DNA of 17,291 bases from JAICLL01 sp035252155. GTDB lineage: Bacteria > Planctomycetota > Planctomycetia > Pirellulales > JAICIG01. The stretch is from positions 1 to 17,291 of the forward strand of contig DATFDL010000426.1 of NCBI GenBank assembly GCA_035252155.1. Reading direction: 5' to 3'. Position numbers and translations under genes: made by a program. The notes beneath the pieces were generated by a model. It saw only the letters and a program-made list of their open reading frames with translations. It made no database searches and was not told the DNA's origin. The first letter of the stretch is position 1, and each line of letters opens with the position of its first letter. This document shows positions 7,162 through 14,115 of the stretch, in pieces.

Positions 7162-7369
7162 GCCGTAGGATTGTCGCTAATAAAGCCGCTTTCCCATGCT
7201 GATCCGCTCCTCGACGCTGTAACGCGACGAAGAACAACTCGCGTTGCACTTCGCACTTCTTGCGGATGGCCGTCGCTGGGTCGTTGTGCGGAGCCTGGCT
7301 GGGCGACGATTCATTCCACAGCTCGATCACCGCCTCCCTGTCGGATTCCTGGTACTGTCGGATTTGCAT
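7157..7369 (-). pseudogene. GNAT acetyltransferase, N-terminal fragment
   Basis: The 70-codon frame opens MQIRQYQESDREAVIELW and continues through HNDPATAIRKKCEVQRELFFVA. This is the N-terminal strand-helix-helix-strand part of a GNAT protein of the type I recall as YpeA-like. After about residue 53 the sequence no longer fits: the acetyl-CoA loop and all of the C-terminal half (about 90 residues) are absent, and neither of the other two frames restores them. It starts 18 nt after the class V aminotransferase stop and was presumably its co-transcribed partner. It is a different GNAT branch from the fragment at 6225-6584, so the two are unlikely to be halves of one gene. Confidence 0.68.
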
Positions 7370-7387
7370 ACGTCTTCGCGCCGTGAC

Positions 7388-8518
7388 CTAGACGCTTTTC
7401 AGTGCCTCAGTTATCGCACGAAGGAAAGCATCGACATCCTCTTCCGTGTTGTATCCGTGCAGGGCCACACGCAGCCGGCCGGCATGCGCCATGACATGGA
7501 TATTCTTGGCACGCAGGCACCGGGCAATCTCTTCGCCTTTCGGATGGCGGAATGCGATGATGCCCGCCAAGTGGTCGCGGTCAAAAGGCGTGAGTAATTC
7601 GACCGGCATTTTCTGCAGCTCTTCGAGACATCGCAGCACCAGAGGTCGAGCCGCCTGGTCGACCGCCGCCACGCCGACCTGACGAATGTAATCCAGCGCC
7701 GCGCGAACGGCGTAGACGGCCGGCATGTTGGGCATGCCAGGAGTAAAGCCGGCCGCGCCGGGGCGGCTGACTGCCCGCCCGAACCGCTCCGGTCCAAAGG
7801 CGTCTTGCAGATTGAACCATCCGCCCGCTGGAACGGTCCACTCGGCGGCCCGCGAGGCGGGCACACCGACCAGCCCCCCGCCATGCGTTGCCAGGATCCA
7901 CTTGTGCGTGCTACTGACAATCAGGTCCGCGCCTGTCAAATCGAGCGGCACACGGCCCAGCGCTTGGGTGACATCGACGGCCAGTAAGGCGGGCGAATGC
8001 CGCCGCACCGTAGCGGCAACCTCGTTCAGGTCGAGCATGAAGCCGTTGTAAAAGCTCACCAGCGATACCGTGACCAGCCGAGTCGCCGGCCTCAGAAGTT
8101 CGCGCAGGTCTTCCACTAGTAACGCGCCTTGGCGATGTCGCCATAGCCGGACCGTGGCCGGAGAGCTCGGTTGCAGCCAGGGCGTGGCGCCCGCGGGAAA
8201 GTCGAGATCGTTGATGACGACCTCATCGCCGCCGCGCAGGCCCAAAGCGAAAGCTGCCCAATTAAAAGCCTCTGACGAGCAACTGCAGATCGACACCTCG
8301 TCGGCCGACAGGCCGAACGCGTCGCCCACCAGTTCGCGGGCCGCCTGCCACTGCGCAAAATGGCGTTCGCGCCCATCGTAGCCGCTGAGCTTGTCTTGAA
8401 AATACTCTTGCATGGCTTCACCCACGGCCCGCGGCGGTATGCCTTCGGCCGCCGTGTTGAGATAAACCCTGTCATTCAGCGACGGAAAATCGCGGTGTCG
8501 TGTTTCGGCGGATAGCAT
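7388..8518 (-). CDS. Class V PLP-dependent aminotransferase
   Basis: A 376-aa fold-type I PLP enzyme of the class V family (cysteine desulfurase / isopenicillin N epimerase-like). The PLP lysine is K206 in SSTHKW. The cofactor-ring aspartate and neighbours are in AVDVTQALGRVPLDLTGADL, and SICSCSSEAFNWAAFALGL corresponds to the phosphate-binding segment. The C-terminal small domain is complete (GRLRVALHGYNTEEDVDAFL). There is no conserved active-site cysteine loop of a desulfurase that I can see, so an epimerase, lyase or aminotransferase role on an amino acid is more likely; the substrate is unknown. The start at 8518 has GAAGG about 8 nt upstream and follows the tandem-GNAT stop by 10 nt. 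A longer frame from 8575 would overlap that gene and is not favoured. Confidence 0.88.
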   Translation of the reverse strand: MLSAETRHRDFPSLNDRVYLNTAAEGIPPRAVGEAMQEYFQDKLSGYDGRERHFAQWQAARELVGDAFGLSADEVSICSCSSEAFNWAAFALGLRGGDEVVINDLDFPAGATPWLQPSSPATVRLWRHRQGALLVEDLRELLRPATRLVTVSLVSFYNGFMLDLNEVAATVRRHSPALLAVDVTQALGRVPLDLTGADLIVSSTHKWILATHGGGLVGVPASRAAEWTVPAGGWFNLQDAFGPERFGRAVSRPGAAGFTPGMPNMPAVYAVRAALDYIRQVGVAAVDQAARPLVLRCLEELQKMPVELLTPFDRDHLAGIIAFRHPKGEEIARCLRAKNIHVMAHAGRLRVALHGYNTEEDVDAFLRAITEALKSV

Positions 8519-8528
8519 CGTGGGGCCT

Positions 8529-9500
8529 TCAATCAAGAATCTTCTGTAAAATGTATACATCGAGCAGGCGCCCAAACTTGCGTCCCACTTCGCGCATCGT
8601 GCCGACGCGCGTGAAGCCAGAACTTTCGTTCAGGTGCAGGCTGGCGTCGCTCCCCTCGGCCACGCGCGCGATCAACGTGTGAAACCGCAGATGGCGAGCT
8701 TCGGCGATGATGGCTTCTTTAAGCTGCCGGCCAATTCCGCGGCCACGAAACTCGGACTTCACGTAAAACGACGTTTCGGCGGTGTCGTCGTAAGCTTGGC
8801 GCTCCGACCATTTGCTGATCGATGCCCAGCCGACCACCAGACCATCCAAAATCGCGACCAGCACTGGATGTCTCGCGTCGTGGTTGCGGAACCAATCGAG
8901 CCGCTCATCGACGGTTTTCGGCTCGGTGTCGAAAGTTGCCGTCGTGGTGAGGATAGCCTCGTTGTAGATTTCGGTGATCGCCGACAGATCGGCCGGCTCG
9001 GCGCGGCGGATCGAGAGGGAAGGCCGCGGACCATGATCGTTCCGCAGAGCGATGGCACTGACGTGCGACTCATTCGCGTCATGCGGGACGGCTCTCACCA
9101 GACGCATGAGCCGCAGGTCGCCCAGCGAATCAGTAAAACCCCAACGCTCGTAAAAAGGGACGAGCTCCGGGCGGCAGTAAAGCTCGAATGTTCGTACCGA
9201 CTTGAGTGCGGGGTGAGCGATTACGGTGTCGAGCAGAGTTTTTCCTAGTCCCTGCCCGCGGAAGTCGCTGTCGACGATGACATCGAAAATGAGGCCCTTG
9301 ATCGTGAAATCGGTGAGCACCCGGGCGAATGCCACCAGCCGCCGGCTTTCGGCCTCGCAGAAAGCCACGACGATGTCCGAATTCTCGATCAACGTGCGCA
9401 CCTGCGCCTCGCTTCGCCCTTGAGTCCACCATTCGCGCGCGTACAGGTGGCGTAGGTCAGCGATCTGGGAGTCGGTCAGTTGTTCGATGCGTTCAATCAC
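8529..9500 (-). CDS. Tandem GNAT protein (GNAT plus phosphinothricin acetyltransferase-like)
   Basis: A 323-aa protein with two complete N-acetyltransferase domains. Domain 1 (about residues 1-135) has the acetyl-CoA loop RGQGLG at 81-86 and ends with CRPELVPFYERWGF. Domain 2 (about 162-323) has RGRGIG at 252-257. It also has the ATFDTEPKTVDERLDWF and SSGFTRVGTMREVGRKFGRLLDVYILQK segments typical of the phosphinothricin/methionine-sulfone acetyltransferase (Pat/YncA) branch. Each domain transfers an acyl group from acyl-CoA to an amine; substrates are unknown. The start is a GTG at 9500 that overlaps the upstream stop by 4 nt (GTGA), so it is translationally coupled to the triple-domain gene. 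The aminotransferase follows after 10 nt. Confidence 0.88.
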   Translation of the reverse strand: MIERIEQLTDSQIADLRHLYAREWWTQGRSEAQVRTLIENSDIVVAFCEAESRRLVAFARVLTDFTIKGLIFDVIVDSDFRGQGLGKTLLDTVIAHPALKSVRTFELYCRPELVPFYERWGFTDSLGDLRLMRLVRAVPHDANESHVSAIALRNDHGPRPSLSIRRAEPADLSAITEIYNEAILTTTATFDTEPKTVDERLDWFRNHDARHPVLVAILDGLVVGWASISKWSERQAYDDTAETSFYVKSEFRGRGIGRQLKEAIIAEARHLRFHTLIARVAEGSDASLHLNESSGFTRVGTMREVGRKFGRLLDVYILQKILD

Positions 9501-10846
9501 GTGAGTCGCTCAGGCAGTTCAATCGTCCGATCGCTGTGTACGTTGCCGGTGTTCAGCGTTGACGCCGGCTCAAAGAGCAGGACGTGGACTTCTTCTTCGG
9601 CGACGGGCCGGTGCTCTACGCCGCGCGGCACGATCAGAAACTCTCCCTCGTTCAGCCATACGTGCCGATCGCGAAACTCCATGCGAAACCGCCCCTTTAC
9701 CACCAGGAAAAGCTCATCCTCGTCGTCGTGCTGGTGCCAGACAAATTCTCCCTGAAACTTGACCAGCTTGACGTGTTGACCGTTCAACTCACCGACGATC
9801 TTGGGACTCCAATGGTCGGAGAACCGGGCGAATGTTTGCCGCAGATTCACCGGTTCTGGGATGGCCTGCTGTGGCGAGTGGCGTTGCAAATCCAAAACCA
9901 GAAATCGCGCCCCAGCAACCGGGTTGTGGCAATACGCCCCAGTGTCGCGAAAACCCAGCGATTCGTAGAGCGCGATTGCCTGGCCCATCGACGGAAGCGT
10001 GTCCAGATAGATTCGCGAGTGGCCTGCGTCGCGCGCATCGGCGATCAACTCATCGACCAACCGGCGGCCGATTCCCTCGCCACGGAACTCCGGACGAACA
10101 TAGAGCCGTTTCATTTCACAGCCGCCGTCGTTCAATGGCCGGAGTGCCGCGCAGCCGGCCGCTTTCGCGCCGACGTACGCCAGAAGCAAGCGGCCGCCTG
10201 GCGGCGCGTACTTGCCCGGCAGGCTCGCCAGTTCTTCGTTGAACTGCTGAAACGCGAGGTCGATCCCCAAGCTCGCGGCATATTCGCGGAAGAGGTCTTG
10301 GACCGTGGCGCGATCGTCGGGGAATGCGGCCGGGCGAATCTGAATCTCGTCGAACTGTGTAGGCGCGGCGGCCGCAGCCGCTAACTTCTCGCCCGTGAGT
10401 CGATACGTCGTCCACTCGGACATCGGCACCGCGCCAAACGATCGATAAAACTCAATCGCCGGTTCGTTCCAGTTGAGCGCCGTCCACTCCATCCGGCCGC
10501 AGCCACGCTCAACCGCGACCCGTGCTACGGTCTGAAAGAGCGCCTTGCCGTACCCTCGGCCGCGGTGCTCGGACAGCACAAAGAGGTCTTCCAGGTAGAT
10601 GCCCGGTCTGCCGACGAACGTCGAAAAGTTGTGGAAAAACAGCGCGAAGCCGGCCACCTGGCCGTTCTCTTCGGCCAGCAACACCTCGGCAAACGGGCGC
10701 GCGCCGAACAGGTGCTCGGTGACTTGCGCTTCGTCAAAGAGCACTTCGTGCGTCAGCCGTTCATACTCCGCCAGTGCGCGAATGAGGCCGCAGATGGCCG
10801 GGGCATCGGCGGCAGTCGCGGCGCGGATGATTGGGGCACTGCTCAT
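9497..10846 (-). CDS. GNAT-GNAT-cupin triple-domain protein
   Basis: A 449-aa protein in one uninterrupted frame. Domain 1 (about residues 5-153) is a GNAT of the diamine/spermine acetyltransferase-like type: LAEYERLTHE, EDLFV, loop RGRGYG at 95-100, WTALNWNEPAIEFYRSFGA. An Ala-rich linker (155-161) follows. Domain 2 (about 167-320) is a second GNAT with loop RGEGIG at 255-260 and ALYESLGFRDTGAY. Domain 3 (about 333-449) is a single cupin with metal-ligand candidates H371, H373, E378 and H412 in WHQHDDEDE and VPRGVEH. In other genomes I know these three as separate proteins. The start at 10846 is supported by GGAGA 6-8 nt upstream; farther in-frame ATGs add an unlike tail. It heads an apparent operon and its own promoter lies just upstream. 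Confidence 0.88.
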   Translation of the reverse strand: MSSAPIIRAATAADAPAICGLIRALAEYERLTHEVLFDEAQVTEHLFGARPFAEVLLAEENGQVAGFALFFHNFSTFVGRPGIYLEDLFVLSEHRGRGYGKALFQTVARVAVERGCGRMEWTALNWNEPAIEFYRSFGAVPMSEWTTYRLTGEKLAAAAAAPTQFDEIQIRPAAFPDDRATVQDLFREYAASLGIDLAFQQFNEELASLPGKYAPPGGRLLLAYVGAKAAGCAALRPLNDGGCEMKRLYVRPEFRGEGIGRRLVDELIADARDAGHSRIYLDTLPSMGQAIALYESLGFRDTGAYCHNPVAGARFLVLDLQRHSPQQAIPEPVNLRQTFARFSDHWSPKIVGELNGQHVKLVKFQGEFVWHQHDDEDELFLVVKGRFRMEFRDRHVWLNEGEFLIVPRGVEHRPVAEEEVHVLLFEPASTLNTGNVHSDRTIELPERLT

Positions 10847-10876
10847 CGCACTTTCTCCGCCGTGGGAGACTCCGCC

Positions 10877-10904
10877 ATTATAAGACATTATGTCTTTCAA
10901 TCAA
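10877..10904 (-). promoter_or_regulatory. Promoter with palindromic operator before the GNAT-GNAT-cupin gene
   Basis: On the minus strand TTGATT (10904-10899) and a perfect TATAAT (10882-10877) are 16 nt apart. The spacer carries AAGACAT and ATGTCTT, perfect 7-nt arms around one central base (10882-10896). The -35 overlaps the stop codon of the DUF3303 gene. The -10 is 30 nt before the ATG, which leaves room for a short leader with the visible ribosome binding site. The palindrome between -35 and -10 is a plausible regulator site; the regulator is not identified. Confidence 0.55.
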
Positions 10905-11182
10905 TGGTCCAGCCGTTCAGGCTTGTAAGCGGCTGCTGCCTCGCGCGACGACTGCACGAGGATGATCTCGAACTCGATCAAATCGTTCCAGCGGGCGGTC
11001 CATTGCTCGAAGAGCTTTCGGTCGTCGCATTCCATCAACTGGAAGCAGCGGCGGCGGTCGACTTGTACCCAGCTATCGACGTATTTCAAGCCTTCGGGCT
11101 GCATCCGTCCCTTTTCGTGAAAACGGCGGTAGATGGCCGCCGCGTTTGCGTCGCGGAATGTTTCAATCACCATGTAGAGCAT
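10901..11182 (-). CDS. DUF3303 family protein
   Basis: A 93-aa protein that starts MLYMVIETFRDANAAAIYRRF and contains GLKYVDSWVQVDRRRCFQLMECDD and WNDLIEFEIILVQSS. This is the pattern of the DUF3303 family, a small ferredoxin-like alpha/beta fold of unknown function. The start at 11182 has AGGAG 6-7 nt upstream. Two in-frame ATGs farther upstream (11200, 11224) would add a tail and lack such a site. It stands 155 nt after the aberrant methyltransferase, and its stop codon lies within the promoter of the next gene. Nothing in the sequence shows its role. Confidence 0.85.
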   Translation of the reverse strand: MLYMVIETFRDANAAAIYRRFHEKGRMQPEGLKYVDSWVQVDRRRCFQLMECDDRKLFEQWTARWNDLIEFEIILVQSSREAAAAYKPERLDH

Positions 11183-11337
11183 CGCGTTCTCCTGAGTCAT
11201 GGCCGTCGCTTCTGCGCGCTTCACTATGGCCGATGAAGTCTCCGCCCAAATCGAAGTCCCGACGGCAAGATTGTCGACCGCCCCGTCACTCTCTCACGGC
11301 ATGTCGCTGCCGACAAGCAACTCTCCCTTCGCCACGA
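11183..11337. other. Intergenic stretch between methyltransferase and DUF3303 gene
   Basis: This 155-nt gap holds no gene I can support. In the minus frame two positions off the methyltransferase frame, a short open stretch ending near 11295 reads ALLGGRAVIVAKGELLVGS before a stop. It looks protein-like but I cannot place it. The gap may be a remnant of the lost methyltransferase C-terminus or of another gene. No clear promoter was seen. Confidence 0.3.
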
Positions 11338-11949
11338 TTACCGCCCTGCCGCCCAGCAAGGCACGGTCTTCGGTACTCGAACCCGCACGACTCCGCCCCT
11401 GGCCGATGCCTGGATGCCAGAAACTCGCTCTTGCCAAGGCGTGACCGCGCGATCCGGCGCGTCGACGACTAGCGTTTCCCAGTCGGCGTCATAGACGACC
11501 ACATGCCCGCCCGACCGCACCACGCGCGTCATCTCGGCCACTGCGCGCTCGGGATGTTTTAGGTGAACGAACACGCGTTCAGCCCGGCAACCATCGAAGG
11601 TATCCGAAGCGAAATCAAGTTGCTCTGCGTTACCGACAACTAGCTCGATCGGAAGGTTCGCGTCGTGCAGCCGCGCACGGGCTTCGGCCAGCATGATCTG
11701 GCTGCCATCGACACCTACGACGCGCCCCGTGGGTCCCACCACGAGCGCCAGGGCTTTTACGTCGTCTCCCGCGCCACAGCCGACGTCGAGAAGCGTGTGC
11801 CCGGCCCGAATGTCGAGCAGTTCGTAGGTGAGTTGCTTGATCCGCTGGATCGCATCCAGCCCGCTGACTGTGTCGAGATACCGAACGAAGGCGTGCGGCT
11901 CGGCTGCATGATCGATCTCGCCCCATCGCGTGTAATCGAGTGTCATCAT
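11338..11949 (-). CDS. SAM-dependent methyltransferase with aberrant C-terminus
   Basis: A 203-aa frame starting MMTLDYTRWGEIDHAAEPHAF. Residues 1 to about 169 form a clear class I methyltransferase. Motif I is LLDVGCGAGDDVKALAL (about 53-69), the ribose-binding VGVDGSQIML is at about 78-87, and VVGNAEQLDFASDTFDGC at about 104-121. VHLKHPERAVAEMTRVVRSGGHVVVYDADW follows. Relatives I know run to about 270 aa with a helical C-terminal part after DAPDR. Here the sequence after residue 169 turns basic and unlike the family, and stops. The gene is therefore truncated or frameshifted, and may be inactive. The ATG overlaps the stop of the XRE regulator gene (ATGATGA), so it was built as that regulator's coupled partner. 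Substrate unknown. Confidence 0.75.
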   Translation of the reverse strand: MMTLDYTRWGEIDHAAEPHAFVRYLDTVSGLDAIQRIKQLTYELLDIRAGHTLLDVGCGAGDDVKALALVVGPTGRVVGVDGSQIMLAEARARLHDANLPIELVVGNAEQLDFASDTFDGCRAERVFVHLKHPERAVAEMTRVVRSGGHVVVYDADWETLVVDAPDRAVTPWQERVSGIQASARGGVVRVRVPKTVPCWAAGR

Positions 11950-12551
11950 CGCCGATCTCTCCGATTTGCCGCGCTCGCCGTGACCACCGCGTAGCGGGTC
12001 GTTTTGCGCGTCGGGTTGTGGAACATGATCGAGCCATGGACCTGCATCGCCAGGCAGTCGCCCTCGCGCAGGCGGTGATGCGCTTCGCCAAGAGTGACGT
12101 CGATCGTGCCTTCGAGCACCCAGATCTGCTGATAGACCCGCATTGCGCGCAAGGGCGAATCGAACGCGACGCGCTGGCCGGCCGGAAACTGCACCTCGAC
12201 AATCTGCATCGGCTGCGGGATGCCCCGCGGCGAAACATTGCGCCGCACGTAACCCGATTCCGGATCCTTCCATTCCGGCTGGTCGACTCGTCTGGCTACT
12301 GGGCCATCAAGACGCTGAGCCTGCGAGTTCGGGGCGTCGAAGAGCGACGGTAGCGTCACACCCAAGCCCGCCGCGAGTTTTTCGAGCACCACGGCGGTGG
12401 GGCTGCTTTCGCCCCGCTCGACGAGCGAGATCATCGAGCGGCTCACCCCGCTCTTGGCCGCCAGCGCGTCGAGCGATAAACCATGCGCAGCCCGCAGTTC
12501 GCGCACTCGCTCGGCGATACGTTGGTTGATGTTGAATGCGGTTTCTTGCAT
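11946..12551 (-). CDS. XRE-family regulator with cupin sensor domain
   Basis: A 201-aa transcription regulator. The N-terminal XRE-type helix-turn-helix spans about residues 12-70, with LSLDALAAKSGVSRSMISLVERGESSPT covering the recognition helices. The C-terminal cupin_2-type barrel spans about residues 115-190, with YQQIWVLEGTIDVTLGE and LREGDCLAMQVHG, and probably binds a small ligand. The start at 12551 is chosen because the likely promoter would give an mRNA beginning only a few bases before it. An ATG at 12569 lies upstream of that predicted start point. A perfect inverted repeat covers the -10 box and start codon, so autorepression is likely. The methyltransferase gene follows with a 4-nt overlap and should share this control. 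Confidence 0.88.
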   Translation of the reverse strand: MQETAFNINQRIAERVRELRAAHGLSLDALAAKSGVSRSMISLVERGESSPTAVVLEKLAAGLGVTLPSLFDAPNSQAQRLDGPVARRVDQPEWKDPESGYVRRNVSPRGIPQPMQIVEVQFPAGQRVAFDSPLRAMRVYQQIWVLEGTIDVTLGEAHHRLREGDCLAMQVHGSIMFHNPTRKTTRYAVVTASAANRRDRR

Positions 12552-12572
12552 AATGGACACAGTATCCATTAT
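12550..12572. promoter_or_regulatory. Operator-like inverted repeat at the XRE-cupin start
   Basis: ATAATGGA at 12550-12557 and TCCATTAT at 12565-12572 are perfect 8-nt inverted arms around a 7-nt spacer. The site covers the proposed -10 box and the ATG of the XRE regulator, a typical place for an autorepressor to bind. Confidence 0.65.
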
Positions 12573-12589
12573 ATAAGAATACGCGTCAA
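12561..12589 (-). promoter_or_regulatory. Promoter of the XRE-cupin regulator
   Basis: On the minus strand TTGACG (12589-12584) and GATACT (12566-12561) are separated by 17 nt, matching sigma-70 in five and four of six positions. Transcription would begin near 12554, about three bases before the ATG at 12551. No Shine-Dalgarno sequence is seen, so the transcript may be leaderless. A TATAAT at 12573-12568 lies too near the -35 to pair with it. Confidence 0.55.
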
Positions 12590-12608
12590 GCGGTCGGGCC
12601 GCTGCCGG

Positions 12609-14096
12609 TCAATTACGCCTTGGCCCGATTGGAACCGTCGCAGCATGCGAATCGCCGCGAAGGTCGTCCACCACGTCGCGCACGCAGCGCCCGAGGTCTG
12701 CCGAATAGCCGCTAAACGCTTCGCGGATTCCGCCCTCCTGATCCAAAACGAGCGTCAATGGCGTGCCGAACCCATATCGCTGAAGATTGTACAGGTCGTA
12801 AATGTCCTTCGCCTCGATATGGGGCAAGCCGCGATAGGCCCGGGTAGTCGCGTGCTTTGGAACCGCGTTGTCATCGACCGCGGCTTCATACCTGACAAAC
12901 ATTCCGACGACCGCCACATCGTGGCCCTTGTATTCAGCGGCCAGCTTCGAGATTTGCGGCGCGGCCAGCATGCAATACTCGCAACCTTGGGACCAGAAAT
13001 AAAGCAACACGACCTTCCCGCGTTGGTCGGCCAACCGAAAGGTGCCGCCATCGAGGGCCTTCGCCTCCCAGGTCGTCGAAAAGCCGGGGGCCGCTGCGAA
13101 AAAACGTTCGCGGTTCTGCACGACGTCAAGATGCCCGTTTTGCTCCTTGTCGTGAGCCTGCAAGTTGGCGTCATACAGATCCTTGAAGTGGTCCATTTTC
13201 GCCTGCTCGCGGGCCGCCGTCAGGACGGCGCGGGCCTCGGTCCTGGCCTGCCGGCAATCTTCCAAAGTTTTCGAGCAAATTCCCCGGTAGCAGAGCATCA
13301 TCCACTTGGCGTTCGCGTCGAGGTATCTTTGGCCCTCGTCGTAAAACTGCGCGGTCCAGGCAGCGTCGTTCCGCGCCTCATTCGTCAGCGTAATAGTTCG
13401 CCGGCTCGTCGGCTGGCCCGATGCCAATTCTGTGGATTCCAAGACAATTTTCGTGGCCAGGCCCAGTTCCTGATCGAACTCATACAAACGCACGAGTTGC
13501 CAGCGCCCCTGGGAATAGTCGTCGTTCTGAGTCGCCGCCACGTACAGGCGCGGGCCGGTGGGTTTTGCCAAGCGATAGGTAAACCCTATTCCGCGCACCG
13601 GGGGCTGATAGGCCCACTCGCCGGTCATTTCGCCCGCCGTGTCGGGCAGCCGGCAGAACAGCTCATAGGGAACCAGCATTTTGAACATCGCCGTCTGTTC
13701 ATTGAGCGAATAGGAACCGTCTGGACGCAGGTCACAGTAGTCGAACGAGTCGAATTTACGTCGTTCGCTCCCGTCGGGATTGAGAAAGACTTGTAAGGTG
13801 CGTATGAAAAGCCGCCATGAGCCGTCGCCGTTTTGGCGCACGACGGTAACGCGCCATTGGCTTCGCTCACGCGGGGTGCTGGGTTTGTGATCCTCCTTTC
13901 CATCGGAATCGTGCAAGTCTTCGGAGGCCGTGACTTGATAGACCAGCTCTTGACCGAGCTTGAGCCGATAGCGTGGCAGTGTCGAACGCGGTTGGTCTGC
14001 CGACAGCCCCGTCGCTGGCGCGGCCAGGCAAAACATCAGGGCCGGCGTCGCATGTGCGACTCGGCGGAGCGCTATGACGAAAAAGTTGAAGACCAT
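12609..14096 (-). CDS. Secreted thioredoxin-like (TlpA/ResA type) protein
   Basis: A 495-aa protein with an N-terminal signal-like segment (about residues 1-33, ending LAAPATGLSA before DQP). A large N-terminal region (about 35-340) of mainly beta strands has no family I recognise. The C-terminal thioredoxin-fold domain is at about 345-480. It begins FRLADQRGKVVLLYFWSQGCEYC with the redox pair C372/C375 in CEYC, and it has the cis-proline at P446 (GTPLTL). It probably acts outside the cytoplasm as a disulfide reductase; partners are unknown. The start at 14096 has GAGG a few bases upstream; the ATG at 14126 lies inside the preceding gene and has none. Several more cysteines (CYRGIC) may form disulfides. 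It follows the methyltransferase by 19 nt. Confidence 0.82.
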   Translation of the reverse strand: MVFNFFVIALRRVAHATPALMFCLAAPATGLSADQPRSTLPRYRLKLGQELVYQVTASEDLHDSDGKEDHKPSTPRERSQWRVTVVRQNGDGSWRLFIRTLQVFLNPDGSERRKFDSFDYCDLRPDGSYSLNEQTAMFKMLVPYELFCRLPDTAGEMTGEWAYQPPVRGIGFTYRLAKPTGPRLYVAATQNDDYSQGRWQLVRLYEFDQELGLATKIVLESTELASGQPTSRRTITLTNEARNDAAWTAQFYDEGQRYLDANAKWMMLCYRGICSKTLEDCRQARTEARAVLTAAREQAKMDHFKDLYDANLQAHDKEQNGHLDVVQNRERFFAAAPGFSTTWEAKALDGGTFRLADQRGKVVLLYFWSQGCEYCMLAAPQISKLAAEYKGHDVAVVGMFVRYEAAVDDNAVPKHATTRAYRGLPHIEAKDIYDLYNLQRYGFGTPLTLVLDQEGGIREAFSGYSADLGRCVRDVVDDLRGDSHAATVPIGPRRN

Positions 14097-14115
14097 GAAA
14101 ACCTCGCTGCATCCG

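Noticed and set aside
6225..7369. The two GNAT fragments as halves of one gene split by the toxin-antitoxin insertion
   Set aside because: The N-terminal fragment has YpeA-like sequence and the C-terminal fragment YhbS-like sequence, so they appear to come from different GNAT branches.
9584..10384. A 266-codon plus-strand frame opposite the GNAT-GNAT-cupin gene
   Set aside because: The opposite strand encodes intact GNAT and cupin motifs; the plus frame has no motif and no ribosome binding site.
12568..12573. TATAAT as the -10 box of the XRE regulator
   Set aside because: The TTGACG is only 10 nt away from it; the GATACT box gives the correct 17-nt spacing. It is kept as a part of the inverted repeat.
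12483..13796. A 437-codon plus-strand frame opposite the thioredoxin-like gene
   Set aside because: It runs antisense to a gene with signal peptide, CEYC and cis-proline in place, and also crosses the XRE promoter. No motif is recognisable in it.
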